A stretch of 35,662 nt of DNA from Gemmatimonadota bacterium (GTDB lineage Bacteria > Gemmatimonadota > Gemmatimonadetes > Longimicrobiales > Gaopeijiaceae): positions 1-35,662 of the forward strand of contig JAPPNN010000054.1 of assembly GCA_028873815.1 (NCBI GenBank), given 5' to 3'. The notes beneath the pieces are model-generated. The model did no database searches and was not told where the DNA came from. It saw only the letters and a program-made list of their open reading frames with translations. Position 1 is the stretch's first letter. Each line of letters starts with the position of its first letter. Of this stretch, positions 1 to 12,141 are shown in pieces. A program made the translations under genes and the position numbers.

Positions 1-60
1 CTCACCTCTCGCGCCTCTCCTGGTTCAGGCTCATCTCCGTATTGGAAAAGACTCTCGAAG

Positions 61-78
61 CGCCGGCGAAGTCCGGCG
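61..78 (-). terminator. Possible weak terminator hairpin after the PHP gene
   Basis: A perfect 6-bp GC stem (CGCCGG / CCGGCG) with a 6-nt loop lies about 40 nt past the stop of the PHP gene. On the minus strand a CTTTT run follows only about 10 nt later, so it is not a textbook intrinsic terminator. Positions 1-117 hold no gene I can support. Confidence 0.3.
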
Positions 79-117
79 TTTCCGTGAGCGGCTCAGGGTC
101 GCGGATTTCCCGGCCGG

Positions 118-936
118 CTACATGCCCCCGGCACCGAGAAAAGCGGCCACTTCGTCCCCGGTCACGAAGAAGTCGCCCAGCTCCGCCCCGCCCTCGGGAC
201 CGTGCCAATCGGATCCTCCGGTCACCACCAGTCCATTGTCGCGGGCCGCGTTCTCCAGCCTGGCCACGCCAATGGATCGGCGGGTGGCCCTGTATACCTC
301 CAACCCCCGGAGGCCGGCCCGTACCAGGCGCGGAAGAAGCCCGTGGAAGAATTCGGCGGGCGGATGCGCCCATACCGGAATGCCGTCGGCGTCCAGGATC
401 AGTCGAATCGCCTCTTCGGGCGTTGCCACCCTGGTCGGCACGTAGGCGGGGGAGTCGTTGCCGATCAGTTCGGCAAAGGCCTGAGGCACCCCACCGACAT
501 ATCCGGCCTGTACCAGCGCCCGCGCCAGGTGCGGGCGCGAATAGGCCACGTCGGTCGATCCCCGCTGCTCGTCGAGCTGCTCGCGGGAGACCTTGATTCC
601 CTGACGCGAGAGACGCTCCACCATCTCCAGCATGCGGGCGTCGCGCCGCTCGTGGTTCCGGCGCGTGTGGCGCGCGAACACATCGGAGTGCGTATCGACG
701 AAGTAGCCCAGGATGTGAATGTCGGTGCCCGCGAACGTGCTGCTCATCTCCACCGCCGGGATGATGTGGATCCGCTTTCCCGCGGCTGCCCGGCGAGCCG
801 GCTCGACGCCGGCGATCGTGTCGTGATCGGCCAGCGCAACAACGTCCAGCCCGCCCGCAATGGCGCGCGCGACGACCTCTTCCGGCGGCACGGTGCCGTC
901 GGAGACGGTGGAATGGACGTGAAGATCGAGCCTCAT
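118..936 (-). CDS. PHP-domain metal-dependent phosphoesterase (TrpH/YciV-like)
   Basis: The 272-residue product is a PHP-fold phosphoesterase. The N-terminal motif DLHVHSTVSDG (residues 4-14), ALADHDT near residue 37, PAVEMSS near residue 62, a WAHPP segment and a late DWHGPEG segment supply the His/Asp/Glu cluster that binds the catalytic metals in this superfamily. Relatives of this length (TrpH/YciV, RNase AM) hydrolyse 3',5'-nucleoside bisphosphates or trim RNA 5' ends. The substrate cannot be read from the sequence. The ATG start lies 24 nt after the atpC stop on the same strand, so it is probably the last gene of the ATP synthase transcript. I see no functional reason for the pairing. 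The family call is secure; the reaction is inferred. Confidence 0.85.
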   Translation of the reverse strand: MRLDLHVHSTVSDGTVPPEEVVARAIAGGLDVVALADHDTIAGVEPARRAAAGKRIHIIPAVEMSSTFAGTDIHILGYFVDTHSDVFARHTRRNHERRDARMLEMVERLSRQGIKVSREQLDEQRGSTDVAYSRPHLARALVQAGYVGGVPQAFAELIGNDSPAYVPTRVATPEEAIRLILDADGIPVWAHPPAEFFHGLLPRLVRAGLRGLEVYRATRRSIGVARLENAARDNGLVVTGGSDWHGPEGGAELGDFFVTGDEVAAFLGAGGM

Positions 937-960
937 GCCGCCCGCTGCCCGAAAGCCGGA

Positions 961-1224
961 CTATCCCGGCGAAACCTGGTCCGCGAGCACCGTCACGACG
1001 TTGGCTTCCACCTTCATCACGCCACCGCCGATCCTGAACTCGCGCGAGCTTCCCGACTCCGGCTCGACGGTCAATGGCCCTTCCCCCATGAGGGTAAGGA
1101 AGGGCGCGTGACCGGGCAGGACACCGACCCAGCCGTCCCACGCGGGCGCCACCAGCGACCGGGCAGATCCCTCGAAGACGATCTCCTCGGGCGTCACCAC
1201 GCGCAGTTGCATCGACTTCGCCAC
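961..1224 (-). CDS. atpC: ATP synthase F1 epsilon subunit, short form without C-terminal helices
   Basis: The 87-residue protein matches only the N-terminal beta-sandwich of F1 epsilon (LRVVTPEEIVFEG at the start, VGVLPGHAPFLT near residue 35, a GGGVMKVEANVVTVLAD end). This is the part that contacts gamma and the c-ring. The usual subunit is about 130-140 residues. Here the two-helix C-terminal domain that inhibits ATP hydrolysis in many bacteria is absent, and the stop directly follows the sandwich. The start is GTG at 1224, one base after the atpD stop, with GGAGG 9 nt upstream inside atpD. An in-frame ATG at 1212 is an alternative. It lies in the usual place after atpD. Confidence 0.93.
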   Translation of the reverse strand: MAKSMQLRVVTPEEIVFEGSARSLVAPAWDGWVGVLPGHAPFLTLMGEGPLTVEPESGSSREFRIGGGVMKVEANVVTVLADQVSPG

Positions 1225-1225
1225 C

Positions 1226-2707
<1,482 letters not shown>

Positions 2708-2713
2708 TCATGT

Positions 2714-3580
2714 TCATTCCAACGCCGCGGCACCACCCACGATCTCCGCGATCTCCTGGGTGATCTGCCCCTGGCGTGCTCGGTTGTAGCTGCGGGTGAG
2801 CGTCTCCAGGATCTCGCCCGCGTTGTCGGTCGCGCTCTTCATGGCGGCACGGCGCGCGCCCTGTTCGCCGGCGGCGTTCTCGACCAGGGCCCCGTACACC
2901 GTCATGCGCAGGTAGCGCGGCAGGATCTGCCCGATCAGCCTCCCCGGGCGGGGCGACACGATGAAGGCGTCCACCGAGCGTGCGCCCGGCACGGGCTCGA
3001 CGGGCAGGATCCGTGCCGTGCGCGGCGGCGTGGACATCGCCGACCGGAATTCGGAGCTCACCATGTACACGGCGTCGAGCTCCCTTGCCTCGAATCCCTT
3101 CCTGAGCGGTGCAACCAGCTGTTCGGCGACCTCGGGCGTGGGGGCGTCGCCGATGTCGGTGGTCGCCGACGCGATCGCCGAGCCGCGGAAGCGGAAGAAC
3201 GCCAGGCCCTTCCTGCCGGCGATATGCAACTCGGTATCGACGCCTTCGGCCTGAAGTGCCTCGAGCCGGGCGCGCGCCTCGCGGATGAGGTTCGCGTTGA
3301 AGGCGCCGCAGAATCCCCGGTTCGCCGTGAGCAGCAGTACGGCCGCCCGCTTCGTTGTCCCGGGCTGCCGCAGCAGCGGATGCTCCTGGGCCAACCCGGG
3401 CGCGTACAGACTCCGCACCAGGTCGCCGAGGGCCTCGCTGTATGGGCCCGCCGCCTGCATCCGGTCCATTGCCCGCTTGAGCTTGGACGTCGCCACGAGC
3501 TCCATGGTGCGGGTGATCTTGCGGGTGTTGCGGACCGACTTGATCCGCCGCATGACCTCCCGCGCGCCTGCTCCGGCCAC
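2714..3580 (-). CDS. atpG: ATP synthase F1 gamma subunit
   Basis: Gamma forms the central rotating shaft that couples the c-ring to the catalytic beta subunits. The 288-residue product has the conserved N-terminal helix (REVMRRIKSVRNTRKITRTM) and the matching C-terminal helix ending in RARQGQITQEIAEIVGGAAAL, which together form the coiled-coil shaft. The middle contains the Rossmann-like domain with LLTANRGFCGAFN. The start is GTG at 3580, two bases past the last base of the atpA stop. An ATG at 3553 would remove part of the conserved first helix, so GTG is preferred. Length and order are normal for the family. Confidence 0.97.
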   Translation of the reverse strand: MAGAGAREVMRRIKSVRNTRKITRTMELVATSKLKRAMDRMQAAGPYSEALGDLVRSLYAPGLAQEHPLLRQPGTTKRAAVLLLTANRGFCGAFNANLIREARARLEALQAEGVDTELHIAGRKGLAFFRFRGSAIASATTDIGDAPTPEVAEQLVAPLRKGFEARELDAVYMVSSEFRSAMSTPPRTARILPVEPVPGARSVDAFIVSPRPGRLIGQILPRYLRMTVYGALVENAAGEQGARRAAMKSATDNAGEILETLTRSYNRARQGQITQEIAEIVGGAAALE

Positions 3581-3581
3581 G

Positions 3582-5144
<1,563 letters not shown>

Positions 5145-5158
5145 GTATTCTTTCTTTC

Positions 5159-5707
5159 CTAGGGTTGAAGCTCTGCGGCCATGAGCCTGCGTCGCATGGC
5201 GTCGAGCTGCCGTTTCACCGACCCGTCGTAGACGGTGTCGCCCTCGCGGATCACGATGCCACCGACGATGGAGGGCCGGACCTTCACATGCGGGATCACC
5301 GTCGCTCCCGTCGCGGCCGCGAGCTTGCCGGCCAGGTGCTCGGTGTCGCCCGCGGAAAGCGGCCGCGCCACCGTCACTTCCATGTGGCGCCGGCCCAGGT
5401 GGCGATCGAGCATCTCCTGGTAGGCGGCCGCAATGGCCGGGAGCAGCCGCTGCCGCCCCTTGTCGACGACCACCTGCAGGAAGCGCAGCAGCATCGGGGG
5501 CACGCGGTTCTCCAGCGTGCGCGCCAGCGCCGCCTTCTTGTCGGCGGCGGAGACGCGCGGCGTCACGAGAAACTCGCGTGCCGTGCGGTCGTCCATCAGC
5601 GTGGCAAGCGAATCGACGCCGGCGCCGAAAGCCTCCACGCCTTCATGACGGTCCGCCAGCTCGAAGAGCGTTTCGGCGTAGTTGCGCGCGACGGTGTCTT
5701 CCCTCAC
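5159..5707 (-). CDS. atpH: ATP synthase F1 delta subunit
   Basis: Delta caps the F1 head and ties it to the peripheral b stalk. The 182-residue protein opens with [13 protein letters not shown], typical of the N-terminal helical domain, and ends with the conserved region [28 protein letters not shown]. It starts at GTG 5707, whose TGA overlap with the end of atpF (GTGA, 4 nt) indicates translational coupling and fixes the start. An ordinary member of the family by length and order. Confidence 0.95.
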   Translation of the reverse strand: MREDTVARNYAETLFELADRHEGVEAFGAGVDSLATLMDDRTAREFLVTPRVSAADKKAALARTLENRVPPMLLRFLQVVVDKGRQRLLPAIAAAYQEMLDRHLGRRHMEVTVARPLSAGDTEHLAGKLAAATGATVIPHVKVRPSIVGGIVIREGDTVYDGSVKRQLDAMRRRLMAAELQP

Positions 5708-6263
5708 GTCCAGGCGTCTCCGGAGCCGGCGAGGTCGTCGATGTACTCCGTCACCAGCTTCCTGTCCCGCTCACTGTCGAGGCGCTCGCCCAGCAGCCTG
5801 GAGGCGGCCGCAATGGCCACCTCCACCGCCTCGCGCCGCACGGTTTCGACCGCCGCGTCGCGTTCCCGCTCGATCTCCCGGCGCGCGTTGGCCAGGATGA
5901 CGCGGCTCTCCTCGCGGGCCTTGCCCTCGAGTTCCCTGCGCAGCTGCTCCGCGGCGTCCCGGCTCTCGGCAACCAGCGCCTGGGCCTGGCGGCGGCCGTC
6001 GGCAAGCTGCTCCCGGTATTTCGTGATCAGCGCTTCGGCCTCGTCGCGCTGGCGCTTCGCCTCGTCGATGTCGCTCTGGATGCTCTGCTCGCGGGCGTCC
6101 AGTGCGGCCATCAGGGGCTTCCACGCGTACCGGGCCAGGATGGCCAGCAGCGTCAGGAAGGTGAGAACCGTCCAGACGGCCAGCCCTGAATCGACCGCGA
6201 AGAGGGTGTCCCACAGGGGGCCCTCCTCTTGCGCAAGCCCGGCGTACGGTCCCGCGGGCATCA

Positions 6264-6264
<1 letters not shown>
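5704..6264 (-). CDS. atpF: ATP synthase Fo b subunit
   Basis: The b subunit is the membrane-anchored peripheral stalk that keeps F1 from rotating. The 186-residue protein has one membrane segment at about residues 27-47 (LAVWTVLTFLTLLAILARYAWKP region). A long, charged, Ala-rich helix follows from about residue 50 to 165 and is typical of the b-dimer coiled coil. The ATG overlaps the atpE stop by one base (TGATG) and the stop overlaps the atpH start. Only one b gene is present in this operon, so a b2 homodimer is expected. Confidence 0.95.
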
Positions 6265-6572
<308 letters not shown>

Positions 6573-6578
6573 TCAGGG

Positions 6579-7499
6579 TCAGTGTTCATGCCGCATGAGG
6601 CCGATGAAGACGGCCGACAGCATGGCGAAGATGTACGCCTGGATGAAGGCGATCAGCAGCTCGAGGAGCAGGATCGCCGAAACGAAGGCGAAGGATCCGG
6701 CCGCGACCGCCCATCGTACGAAGGCAATCTGGCCGAAGATGAAGATGAATCCGATCAGCGTGAAGATCATCATGTGGCCGGCGGTCATGTTCGCAAAGAG
6801 ACGGACCGCGAGCGCGAAGGGCTTCGTGAATTTCCCGAGGAGCTCGACGGGGGTCATGATGGCCAGCATCAGGTACTTCATCGCGCCGGTGGTTCCCGGA
6901 GGCGTGAAGAAGATCGTCCTCATGTAGCCGCGGAAACCCAGCGTGAGGAAGCCGGAAATCTCGATCACCAGGAAGACGATCACGGCCAGGGTCGCCGTGA
7001 CGGCGAGGTTGCCGGTGGCCGAGCCCCCCCAAGGCACCAGTCCCAGCAGGTTCATCGTCAGGATGAAGAAGAAGAGCGTGAGGATCAGCGGGACGAAGCG
7101 CTGGTAGCCGTGTCCGATGTACTCCTTGCAGAGGTCGTCCCGGAGGAAGACGACCACCGCCTCGACCGCGTTGGCCAGCCCGCTGGGCGCCCTTCCCGAG
7201 CCCTGTCGGGCGACCGTTCTGGCGGCGAACAGCGTCATGGCGGCCGTGATGACGGCGGCCAGCAGCAGCAGGACGACATGTTTGGTGAGCGACAGGTCTA
7301 CCGCCACGCCGCCAATGTGAAACACGGCCCAGTCCCAGTGCGGGAAGTGGATATAGCCGAGGAAGGGAAGCTCGTACTCGGGGGCGTTGAGGATGTGATG
7401 CGCCAGCATGTCGCCGAGGTTGAAGGCGCCGCCGTGCCCTTCCGCGGCCGCCTGCTGCGTCGCGGCGTGCTCCTGTGGGAGCGCGAACAGTCCCGTCAT
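6579..7499 (-). CDS. atpB: ATP synthase Fo a subunit
   Basis: Subunit a provides the proton half-channels next to the c-ring. The 306-residue, strongly hydrophobic protein holds the essential Arg in FALAVRLFANMTAGH, followed by the last-helix motif LLELLIAFIQAYIFAMLSAVFIGL. The first roughly 80 residues form a long soluble/periplasmic N-terminus (HHILNAPEYELPFLG) before the first membrane helix, longer than in E. coli. The ATG overlaps the stop of the upstream atpI-like gene by 4 nt (ATGA), which argues for coupled translation without a strong ribosome-binding site. Confidence 0.96.
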   Translation of the reverse strand: MTGLFALPQEHAATQQAAAEGHGGAFNLGDMLAHHILNAPEYELPFLGYIHFPHWDWAVFHIGGVAVDLSLTKHVVLLLLAAVITAAMTLFAARTVARQGSGRAPSGLANAVEAVVVFLRDDLCKEYIGHGYQRFVPLILTLFFFILTMNLLGLVPWGGSATGNLAVTATLAVIVFLVIEISGFLTLGFRGYMRTIFFTPPGTTGAMKYLMLAIMTPVELLGKFTKPFALAVRLFANMTAGHMMIFTLIGFIFIFGQIAFVRWAVAAGSFAFVSAILLLELLIAFIQAYIFAMLSAVFIGLMRHEH

Positions 7500-7879
7500 C
7501 GGCCGGCCGCTGCCGATCCGCCCCGCAACCGCTGCTGCTCGGTGAGCGACTCGGTGAAGACCACGGCGAGAAGGAAGGCGCCGAGCGACGCCAGGAAGGG
7601 GAGGGGCTCCGTCCGCCCCGGGACCACAAAGAACACGATTCCCGCAACGAGGACGAGGACCCGCATTGCGAACCCCGTCCCGATGGCCGCCAGCAACCGG
7701 TCGTTGCGCGTCCGCCAGCCCCGAAGCAGCAGGTGCAGCGGAATCTGCGTCCCCAGGACCAGGATTGCGGCGCCGATCACCGCGCGGCGCGCGCCCTCGT
7801 GGAGGAACGGGAAGGCGATGCCAACTCCGGCCCCCACCACCGCCACGAGGATGACGATGAATCGAATCGACGGTTTCAC
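7496..7879 (-). CDS. atpI: AtpI-like ATP synthase accessory membrane protein
   Basis: The 127-residue protein has about four predicted membrane helices and a C-terminal VVFTESLTEQQRL. Size, hydrophobicity and position between atpZ and atpB match the poorly conserved AtpI/subunit-I family, which assists c-ring assembly and, with AtpZ, magnesium uptake. Sequence identity to AtpI is not obvious by eye, so the name rests largely on context. The GTG start at 7879 overlaps the atpZ stop by 4 nt (GTGA), and the stop overlaps the atpB start by 4 nt. Confidence 0.72.
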   Translation of the reverse strand: MKPSIRFIVILVAVVGAGVGIAFPFLHEGARRAVIGAAILVLGTQIPLHLLLRGWRTRNDRLLAAIGTGFAMRVLVLVAGIVFFVVPGRTEPLPFLASLGAFLLAVVFTESLTEQQRLRGGSAAAGR

Positions 7880-8151
7880 GGATGATCTTCCCGGCGGCCG
7901 GGGGTGTCTCCTTTCCGCGCGGCCGGCTCGACGACGGCCCTCATGTAGAGCGTGATGAAGCCGGCCACGATTCCCAGCACGGCTCCCAGGATCACCAGCA
8001 GCGGACCCGTTCCCAGGCGTTCGTCCAACGCCGCCCCGCCCAATCCCAGCAACAGCGCGGCCAGTGCCCAGGCGATCCCGTATCCGGAGAAGCGACCGAA
8101 GTCGCGGAGGGCGGCGGAAGACTGCCGCGACGGTTCGTCACCGTCCTTCAA
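7876..8151 (-). CDS. atpZ: AtpZ-type ATP synthase accessory protein
   Basis: The 91-residue protein has a polar N-terminus, two membrane helices (about residues 24-42 and 50-70) and the family-typical stretch GGAALDERLGTGPLLVILG between them. It belongs to the AtpZ/ATPase gene 1 family found at the head of many atp operons, where with AtpI it forms a divalent-cation channel. No ATG or GTG is available near the 5' end. The best start is TTG at 8151, preceded by GGAGG at 4 nt. It is the first gene of the operon and lies about 90 nt downstream of the putative Rex operator. Confidence 0.8.
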   Translation of the reverse strand: MKDGDEPSRQSSAALRDFGRFSGYGIAWALAALLLGLGGAALDERLGTGPLLVILGAVLGIVAGFITLYMRAVVEPAARKGDTPGRREDHP

Positions 8152-8229
8152 ACCGCCTCCTTCGGCTGCCCTGGTCAGGACAACGGGGACTCGCCTCGAA
8201 ACGGGCGCCGCAGGTGCGATGCCCAGCCA

Positions 8230-8257
8230 AAGCTAACGCTTGTGAAATTTTTCGCAA
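8230..8257 (-). promoter_or_regulatory. Candidate promoter of the atp operon
   Basis: On the minus strand TTGCGA (8257-8252) and TAGCTT (8235-8230) are separated by 16 nt, a plausible though imperfect sigma-70-type pair. The -35 element lies inside the Rex-like palindrome, so a bound repressor would block it. The match at -10 is only 3 of 6. Confidence 0.35.
8240..8257. promoter_or_regulatory. Putative Rex (NADH/NAD+ sensor) operator upstream of the atp operon
   Basis: The site TTGTGAAATTTTTCGCAA matches the known Rex operator TTGTGAA-N4-TTCACAA at all specified positions except one (G for A in the right half). The flanking CGC/GCG extends the palindrome to 24 bp with one mismatch pair. Rex represses respiratory and energy genes when NADH is low. 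The AT-rich core stands out in a GC-rich background. It lies 89 nt upstream of the atpZ start and 141 nt upstream of the divergent peroxiredoxin gene's transcript start region plus leader. Confidence 0.65.
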
Positions 8258-8323
8258 GCGGCCGGAAGGCACCCGCCGACGGGTCCCGCGACGGCCCGAA
8301 CGGCACCCCGCGCGGCGCGTCAT

Positions 8324-8352
8324 TTGAAGTTGCGGGACATTTCGCCCATTAT
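8324..8352 (+). promoter_or_regulatory. Candidate sigma-70-type promoter of the peroxiredoxin gene
   Basis: TTGAAG (8324-8329) and CATTAT (8347-8352) are separated by exactly 17 nt; each matches 4 of 6 consensus bases. Transcription would start near 8359, leaving a leader of about 39 nt. AGGAG lies 5 nt before the ATG at 8398. Confidence 0.5.
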
Positions 8353-8397
8353 CGAAGGGACTGATCGTATCGGAACCGCTCGCGGACAGGAGCAAGG

Positions 8398-9060
8398 ATG
8401 TCACTGACCGTCGGAGACCAGGCGCCGGACTTCTCGGCCGAAACCAGCGAAGGCACCATCGATTTCCATGATTGGATGGGCGACAGCTGGGCCGTGCTCT
8501 TCTCGCACCCGAAGAATTTCACCCCGGTGTGCACCACGGAACTCGGCTACATGGCCAGCCTGAAGCCCGAATTCGACAAGAGGAACTGCAAGATCATCGG
8601 GCTCAGCGTGGACCCGCCCGACAGTCACCGGGCCTGGTCGGAGGACATCCGGGACGCCACCGGCCATGCCCCCAACTACCCCATCATCGCCGACACCGAA
8701 CTCCGAGTCGCGAAGCTCTACGGGATGCTCCCGGCGGACGCCGGCGACAGCTGGGAGGGCCGCACGCCCATGGACAACGCCACCGTGCGCTCCGTGTTCG
8801 TGATCGGACCCGACAAGCAGATCAAGCTGACCATCACGTACCCGATGAGCACCGGCCGCAACTTCGACGAGGTTCTGCGAGTGCTGGACTCGGTGCAGCT
8901 GACGGCCGGCCACAAGGTGGCGACGCCCGTCAACTGGACCCAGGGAGACCGCGTGATCATCCTCCCCGCGGTGTCCGACGAGGACGCCCGCAAGGCCTAC
9001 CCCGACGGCTGGGAGTCGCCGAAGCCCTACATCCGCTTCGTCGACCAGCCCGCGGACTAG
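8398..9060 (+). CDS. 1-Cys peroxiredoxin (Prx6-type)
   Basis: The 220-residue protein is a thiol peroxidase that reduces hydrogen peroxide and organic hydroperoxides. The peroxidatic cysteine is Cys45 in the motif NFTPVCTTELG, with the supporting Thr two positions after the Pro-containing turn replaced as usual by T42. The long C-terminal arm (GHKVATPVNWTQGDRVIILP, ending GWESPKPYIRFV) is diagnostic of the Prx6 branch, which uses one cysteine. Cys64 is the only other cysteine and is not at a normal resolving position. It is divergently transcribed from the atp operon, with its own promoter and a good AGGAG site. It is not in an evident operon, as moxR begins 73 nt later. Confidence 0.95.
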   Translation: MSLTVGDQAPDFSAETSEGTIDFHDWMGDSWAVLFSHPKNFTPVCTTELGYMASLKPEFDKRNCKIIGLSVDPPDSHRAWSEDIRDATGHAPNYPIIADTELRVAKLYGMLPADAGDSWEGRTPMDNATVRSVFVIGPDKQIKLTITYPMSTGRNFDEVLRVLDSVQLTAGHKVATPVNWTQGDRVIILPAVSDEDARKAYPDGWESPKPYIRFVDQPAD

Positions 9061-9133
9061 GCCGCCCCGATCTTCGACCTGCACGGCGGTTGATGCCCTT
9101 CCCCGACCCGCTACGCGTCCCCCGGGAGCGTTC

Positions 9134-10174
<1,041 letters not shown>

Positions 10175-10235
10175 AAGGCGCGTCGCCCGACGACCAACCT
10201 CCGAGTCGCCCGGCCCCCGGGGGAGGTGCGTGTCG

Positions 10236-11465
10236 ATGACCGTCGCCCTCGCAACCGTGTCGGTTCTGTTGCTGGCGGTTGCCGCCGCCCTGACCGCGGC
10301 GCTCACGGCCATGCTCCGGATCGACGACTCCAAGGCGCGCATCCTCGCCGGCGAGGGGTTCGCGGGTGCCGACGCCCTGGCCTCTCTCCGGTCCGACGAG
10401 GCCGCCACCTCACCCATCGCGGTCTTCCGCGCGATCTGCTACCTGGGAGCGACCGCCTCCGCGGTGGTGGCGGCAATGGAGGTATGGGGCGGACCCGGAA
10501 TGTGGCTCGGGGGTCCCGTCGTCGTACTGCTGGTGCTCCTGGCAGGAGAACTGGCGCCCCGCGCCGTCGCCAGCCGGAGTCCGGTACGCGTGGCGCTGGC
10601 GGCCGCGCCGTTTCTTCTGGCCGGATCGCGCGTCCTCGGGCGGGTATTCTACCCGTTGCTGTGGCTGGGCCGCCTGCTTTCGCGAAGGTCGAGCCGCGTC
10701 GACGCCTCGCCCGACGAGTTGCAGGTGCGCGAAGCGCTCGAAATCGGGGCCGACGAGGGCGTCGTCGAGGCCGACGAGCACCGCCTGGTGGAGAGGGCAT
10801 TCAAGCTTGACGAACTCAACGCCTGGGACGCCATGACGCCTCGCGTGGACATCGTGGCGCTGCAGGACTCGCGCCCACTGAGTGACGTGATCGCCGAACT
10901 GGACGATCTTCCGCACTCCCGGGTCCCGGTGTACGGCAAGAACGTCGATGACGTGACCGGCATCCTGCACGTCCGCGACGCCTACCGCGCGTATGTGGCC
11001 GGGCAGCGCAAGACGCCGCTGTCGCAGCTGGCCCGGGAACCGATGTTCGTGCCGGGGTCGCTCTCGCTGGCCAAGCTCCTCGCCGACTTTCGCGCCCGGC
11101 GCACCCACATGGGGATCGTTGCGGACGAGTTCGGAGGTACCGACGGGCTCATCACGCTCGAGGACGTGCTCGAGGAACTGGTGGGAGAGATCGTGGACGA
11201 GACGGACGTGGACGAGGATCCGCTGACCCCGGTCTCCGAGGGCGAAATCATCGCGTCGGGGGGCGCCGACCTGCGTGAAATCAACGAACGGTTCGACTTC
11301 GATCTGCCCGCGGGAGAGAACCGGTCGCTCAACGGCTTCATCCTCGAGGAACTCGGGCGGGTTCCCAAGGCCGGCGCTTCACTCGAGGCAGGCGGGGCCC
11401 GGATCGAGGTGGTGACGGCGTCGGACACCCAGGTCCTGAGGGCCCGGCTGCGACGCATTTCGTAG
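10236..11465 (+). CDS. CorB/CorC-type CBS-domain membrane protein (hemolysin C family)
   Basis: The 409-residue protein has an N-terminal DUF21/CNNM-like membrane region (hydrophobic segments near residues 3-25, 65-85, 90-112 and 125-150). A pair of CBS domains follows (MTPRVDIVALQ to HVRDAY, then the region around SLAKLLADFRARRTHMGIVADEFGG). The hallmark GLITLEDVLEELVGEIVDE comes next, then a C-terminal CorC/HlyC transporter-associated domain. Family members are implicated in magnesium export or ion homeostasis; the hemolysin name is historical. ATG 10236 is chosen because GGGAGG lies 9 nt upstream; an in-frame GTG at 10230 is only 3 nt from it. It is 61 nt downstream of moxR. Confidence 0.88.
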   Translation: MTVALATVSVLLLAVAAALTAALTAMLRIDDSKARILAGEGFAGADALASLRSDEAATSPIAVFRAICYLGATASAVVAAMEVWGGPGMWLGGPVVVLLVLLAGELAPRAVASRSPVRVALAAAPFLLAGSRVLGRVFYPLLWLGRLLSRRSSRVDASPDELQVREALEIGADEGVVEADEHRLVERAFKLDELNAWDAMTPRVDIVALQDSRPLSDVIAELDDLPHSRVPVYGKNVDDVTGILHVRDAYRAYVAGQRKTPLSQLAREPMFVPGSLSLAKLLADFRARRTHMGIVADEFGGTDGLITLEDVLEELVGEIVDETDVDEDPLTPVSEGEIIASGGADLREINERFDFDLPAGENRSLNGFILEELGRVPKAGASLEAGGARIEVVTASDTQVLRARLRRIS

Positions 11466-11469
11466 AGCG

Positions 11470-12078
11470 ATGGCGCGCATCATCCCGTTCGGGGGGAAGC
11501 GACCGCGTATTGCCACGTCGGCGTTCGTCGCTCCGACCGCGGTCGTGATCGGGGACGTGGAGGTCGGTGAGCACGCGAGCATCTGGTTCGGAGCTGTCCT
11601 GCGGGGGGATCACCCCGAGCACGGGATCCATGTAGGGGCACGCACCAACGTCCAGGACAACGCCGTGATCCACACCAGCGATCAGGGGCCCACGGTGCTC
11701 GAGGACAAGGTGACCGTGGGGCACGGGGCCATCCTGGAGAGCTGCCGGATCGGCATGCGGACGGTGGTCGGGATGGGGGCCTCGGTACTACAAAGGGCCG
11801 ACGTGGGCGAAGCTTGCGTGATCGCCGCGGGCGCCGTGGTCAAGGAGGGTGCGAGAATCCCGCCGCAGAGCCTGGTGGCGGGCGTGCCGGGGCGGGTACG
11901 GGCTCTCGGCGCCACTGCCGCCGCCTGGACGGAGCGCAGCTCCGGCCACTACGTCGCGCTGAGCCGCCGTTACCTTGCGGACGCCGCGTGCGAACTCTGC
12001 GGCGGTCGCACGATGGAGCGGCACTGCAAGATCCTGTGCCTCAACTGCGGGTATCAGCGGGACTGCAGCGACCCCTGA
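11470..12078 (+). CDS. Gamma-carbonic-anhydrase-like hexapeptide protein with C-terminal zinc ribbon
   Basis: Residues 1-150 form a left-handed beta-helix of the gamma-carbonic-anhydrase/YrdA family, with conserved RGD (45-47), TNVQD (59-63) and His68 and His85 at two of the three zinc-ligand positions. The third ligand, normally His in a LHGC motif, is Glu90 in LESC. Residues 174-202 are an added zinc-ribbon-like module with paired CxxC knuckles (C174/C177 and C190/C193) plus C186 and C199, ending in CGYQRDCSDP. Ordinary relatives are about 170-185 residues and lack this tail. The gene begins 4 nt after the CBS protein stop, so the two are probably co-translated. Carbonic anhydrase activity is doubtful given the lost ligand. 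Confidence 0.85.
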   Translation: MARIIPFGGKRPRIATSAFVAPTAVVIGDVEVGEHASIWFGAVLRGDHPEHGIHVGARTNVQDNAVIHTSDQGPTVLEDKVTVGHGAILESCRIGMRTVVGMGASVLQRADVGEACVIAAGAVVKEGARIPPQSLVAGVPGRVRALGATAAAWTERSSGHYVALSRRYLADAACELCGGRTMERHCKILCLNCGYQRDCSDP

Positions 12079-12115
12079 CTACCGGAGTCCCCCCACCCGG
12101 GCCCCGACGGAGCAA

Positions 12116-12131
12116 CGGGAGACGCCTCCCG
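12116..12131. terminator. Possible bidirectional hairpin between convergent genes
   Basis: A perfect 6-bp stem, CGGGAG / CTCCCG with a 4-nt loop, lies in the 63-nt gap between two convergent genes. No T-run follows on either strand, so it may only assist termination. Confidence 0.35.
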
Positions 12132-12141
12132 CCGGACGACC

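Noticed and set aside
1..60. Start of a further minus-strand gene at the left edge (ATG near 35, or GTG at 5)
   Set aside because: The ATG frame stops after ten codons, and the GTG frame leaves the window at once, so neither can be supported.
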